Shown piece by piece: positions 30,501 through 33,198 of a DNA stretch of 33,198 nucleotides. A model generated the notes under the pieces. That model had not been told where the DNA came from. It made no database searches and saw only the letters and a list, made by a program, of their open reading frames with translations. Location of the stretch: positions 565,651-598,848 of the forward strand of contig WELB01000044.1 of assembly GCA_009602725.1 (NCBI GenBank). The letters run 5' to 3'. This stretch comes from Spirogloea muscicola (lineage: Eukaryota > Streptophyta > Zygnematophyceae > Spirogloeales > Spirogloeaceae). Position numbers and translations under genes: made by a program. Every line of letters begins with the position of its first letter. Position 1 is the stretch's first letter.

Positions 30501-33198
30501 AAAGATTTAGTGGCAAATACATACCTGCTTGGAGAAGGCTCCAGGCCCAGGCCGCTGTGACTCGAACACGTTCGGCACTGTTGTCATGCTTAGATATTCA
30601 CTTTCTCGACTGTCCGCTTCTGATGGTGACGTAGTTAGAGCTGCTTCATGCTCAGCACTGGCAGTATGTGGTGATCTGTCACTTGGGAGAACACTCCCAC
30701 TAGCTTCTCCAGACTGCATCAGCGACTCCTTGACAGCGGTGGATGACAGTAGTATTGCATCCACATCAGCTGCAGGCGGTCCGGCCAGCTTCAAGCGAAC
30801 CACATGCGCAAAACCTGGAGCCTCAGTGCTGACCTGTGGACCGTCCTGCACAACTTCTGAGGGGCTCGGACCAGAGGATGCAGTACTCATTCCTGTGTAC
30901 ACTATATCTGAGAGCTCAGACGCCACCGTAGCTCTTTGACTGACGAGATCCTGGTTGGTCCTCAAGGTCATGGCAGGCAGCTGAGTTGGAGTGCTCGATG
31001 ACAGATGATGCTTCATTGGGAGAGGCCCTCTGCCATTGCTTTCGCCCCAGCGACCTGACCTTGAGCTGGCATCAGTGCCATTCTCCAGACCAGCTCTGGT
31101 CACATACTCTCGCCATCGAGAGACCATGGCACAAGCTCGGCCAACTCCTCCCTGCGAGTGCAAGTAGAGAGGCTGGTTGCTGCTGTCTGCCACCAGCCTC
31201 GCAAACTGCTCCACCTGCTCCTTGCTTGGTGCTGTGCCAAACTTGACTGGGATCCTGACGTAATTGATAGTGCCTTTTTTGGCCAAGTCCTCAATGGCCG
31301 GCTTAATCCACTGGTTGCTGAAGTCCACAGCCCGCATGTCAACAATGGATCTGAACCCTTCTGCCAGTAGCCACTCCAAGCCCTCTGAGGTCACCTGCCC
31401 GCCCCTCCAGAAGGCAACCTCCTCGTCCTGATTGATCTTCCTTCCACCCCGAAAAGGGCGTAGCTTGACTGCTGCGAAGTTGGGGATGTCGGCACTGTTT
31501 GGTGCGCCAGGCAGCCTAGGAAACCCAGCATCAAGAGTCACGTTCTTCAACCGCTCCAGGCGCTTCTTCACTGCCTGCGTCTTCTCTCCGTGATCTGGCA
31601 ATGTGACCTCCAATGTCCACTGTGCCAGTCACACACACTCAATCTCAGAACAAAGAGCAAAGCTATGTACACGCGTTGGGCACCCCTACCTTTCCATCAT
31701 CAAGTGCCCTTGTGTTTGTGTGGACAGTGCCGTATATCCGAGGAACTGAATATAGCATCATGCAAACCAGCAGCACTACAAGACCTGGAGGACTGCATCT
31801 GCCAGTCCTGTGTCCCATGGAGGGAAACTAACCTGCAACTCTTTGCAGCAACCCTGAAGCTCCTGCCTCAACACTGCAAGCGGAGGCAGCTCATTGCTTC
31901 CCACAGCGACGTCTCCGACCACGGTCTGACGGGAGCCTGTGTCCAAGTTGGCAGCCCGGCCCAGCACTGTAAGGCGCCCTGTCTGCAGCACCGAGCCAAT
32001 CTTCGCAAGGCCCGATATTATCTTCTCCTCTGCGCTTGACAGAGACGAGTAAGAGCCAGCAGCTTCAGAGAAGGAGCTGGTGTAAGTCCTAGAGCGAGCA
32101 CTAGAGCAGCCCTTCACCTCCTCCTTCCTGATCAGAGCGAGCAGCATTACCAACAGAGGCCAATTGGCACAAAGACTTGGTTTATCATAGTAAACCAGTT
32201 CTAGCTCAATTCAAGTGTTGTGCTTGTATCAAGTTGTAAGTGCTTGTGTCAAGTTGTCATCGTCAAGTGCAGCAGACCTGTCTCAGATATGTCCCCCCTC
32301 TCTGGCTCATCTGGCAGCCTTCTTGCAGCCCAGCCTCCATTGTCGGCTGGGGCATTTGCAAGTTCCTTAAGGGCCTCCATCACTGCTGCATGAAGCTCCT
32401 CAGCTAGGCGGTAGATCCGGCAAAACGCTTCAACCTCCGCAACATCACCAGGTGGGGGTCCATTCCTGAAGAGGCGCGACTCCTCCTCTTGGGCCTGCCA
32501 TCATCATTTGACCATGCAGTGCACGTCGCTGACTCAATCCTCTGCAAGCAGCCTCTGGCACTTGATGCGTGGTGAATGTGAAATTATGGCCGATGTGCCC
32601 TGTATGCACTGCATCAGCATGCTCACTACCATCACGCATAAGAAATGAGCTCTGTGGTTTTGTTGGATGCTTCTACTATGCCTAATTATTGTACCTGTCA
32701 AATCTATGCAACCTCAACCTCGTGCTTTATCACGACAAATGACAAGTCCGCAGCACGGCTTGACAGCTAGTGACTGTGCCAATGAGGTCTAATGCTTTAG
32801 CCAGGGGAGTATACAGGCAAATGTGCAAGTTAGGTCTGACGGAAGCTAAGACACAGTAGGAGCAGCTCAGTTATTCCATGGGCTCTTTCGGAGCAGATCG
32901 GAGTCGGGGAACCTCGGAAGGGCTTTGGCGTCAGTCATCACCTGCAGCTGCACGCTCTGCTCGTAGGTCATTGAGGTGCCCCACTCGGTGTCGAAGGCGG
33001 CCATCACGGCACGACCACCCTCGCCTTGACGAGCCGCTCTCCGCAAGCGCGCCGCCCCGCCGAGGTTCGGCTGCGAGGAGGGCGTAGCCGTCGTTGGGAC
33101 CCGCAGCGACGCCCTCGAGGCGGAGCGGCGGCTGCGGCTGGCGGACCGCTGCGGCAGCAGCCGGGCCGACGGGCCCGCCGGCGCGCTGCAGGTGACGC
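27553..33198 (-). CDS. NADK2: NAD kinase 2, chloroplast type (5' partial)
   Basis: The enzyme phosphorylates NAD to NADP with ATP; plant NADK2 supplies NADP in the chloroplast and binds calmodulin. Exons in - strand order: 33198-32942 (partial), 32494-32278, 32029-31833, 31607-30525, 30286-29462, 29280-29159, 29019-28878, 28603-28379, 28266-28192, 28075-27974, 27780-27553, giving 1156 residues in one frame. The first exon is Arg/Ser/Pro-rich, like a transit peptide. A phosphatase-like domain has FWRGGQVTSEGLEWL and LYLHSQGGVGRACAMVSR, with Ser where active phosphatases have Cys. A Ser-rich linker (about 430-760) is longer than I remember in Arabidopsis. The kinase domain has LGGDGVILHAS, VVSFNLGSLGF-like IVSFNLGSLGFL, LVATPTGSTAYSTAAGG and SDQTDDWFRSLVRCLNWNE. 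The exon 32029-31833 acceptor was chosen by phase and is the least certain. Confidence 0.93.

Noticed and set aside
1-33198. tRNA, rRNA or CRISPR-like arrays
   Set aside because: No cloverleaf-like A/B box arrangement, rRNA stretch or regularly spaced repeat array was recognised by eye. A tRNAscan run would be needed to exclude a tRNA fully.

Overview
This is nuclear DNA from an intron-rich photosynthetic eukaryote. It is most likely a chlorophyte green alga, perhaps a trebouxiophyte; that placement is an inference. The reasons are plant-type gene families (chloroplast-type NAD kinase 2, a TAP-like plastid-type ABC half-transporter, DUF1138), genes split into as many as 18 exons, TGTAA poly(A)-type signals after several stop codons, and GC-rich triplet runs that cause small assembly gaps. 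I rebuilt exons by matching splice sites, reading phase and remembered family sequences; every fully rebuilt model closes in frame.

Layout from left to right: (1) the 3' part of a TMEM209/cytochrome b561-related N-terminal-domain gene, + strand, 1-2621. (2) The last exon of a DUF1138 (ozone-induced ATOZI1-like) gene, - strand, 3222-3352; its N-terminal coding part is not visible in a triplet-repeat region holding an N. (3) A complete 18-exon RELCH/KIAA1468-type LisH-coiled-coil-HEAT gene, + strand, 4115-10931. (4) An unrecognised 162-residue gene, - strand, 11424-12117. (5) A 579-base N gap, 12143-12721. (6) An F-box/leucine-rich-repeat gene similar to plant SLOMO/FBXL15, + strand, 12722-17221, with its 5' end in the gap. 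(7) A complete 18-exon ABCB26/TAP1-like ABC half-transporter, - strand, 17748-24060. (8) A 2-kb intergenic region with a TGACG palindrome and a degenerate repeat family. (9) A complete Asterix (WDR83OS) gene, + strand, 26093-27088. (10) An NADK2-type NAD kinase, - strand, 27553 to the window end, with its first exon incomplete.

The genes are ordinary single-copy housekeeping genes without operon logic: cholesterol/endosome trafficking (RELCH), nuclear envelope (TMEM209), ER membrane-protein insertion (Asterix), ubiquitin ligase targeting (F-box/LRR), organelle transport (ABC) and plastid NADP supply (NADK2). No viral or retroviral fossil, CRISPR array, rRNA or tRNA was recognised.

The most striking observation is an apparent U12-dependent AT-AC intron in the RELCH gene (10011-10159). 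It has an exact ATATCCTTT donor, a TCCTTGAC branch site 12 nt before a terminal AC, and a splice product that restores the family alignment. Minor-spliceosome introns are, as far as I recall, reported lost from the well-studied chlorophytes. Other points of interest are a likely GC-AG intron and a 17-bp tandem duplication of a splice donor in the same gene, perfect palindromes around ACGT-type cores, and a telomere-like intronic tract.
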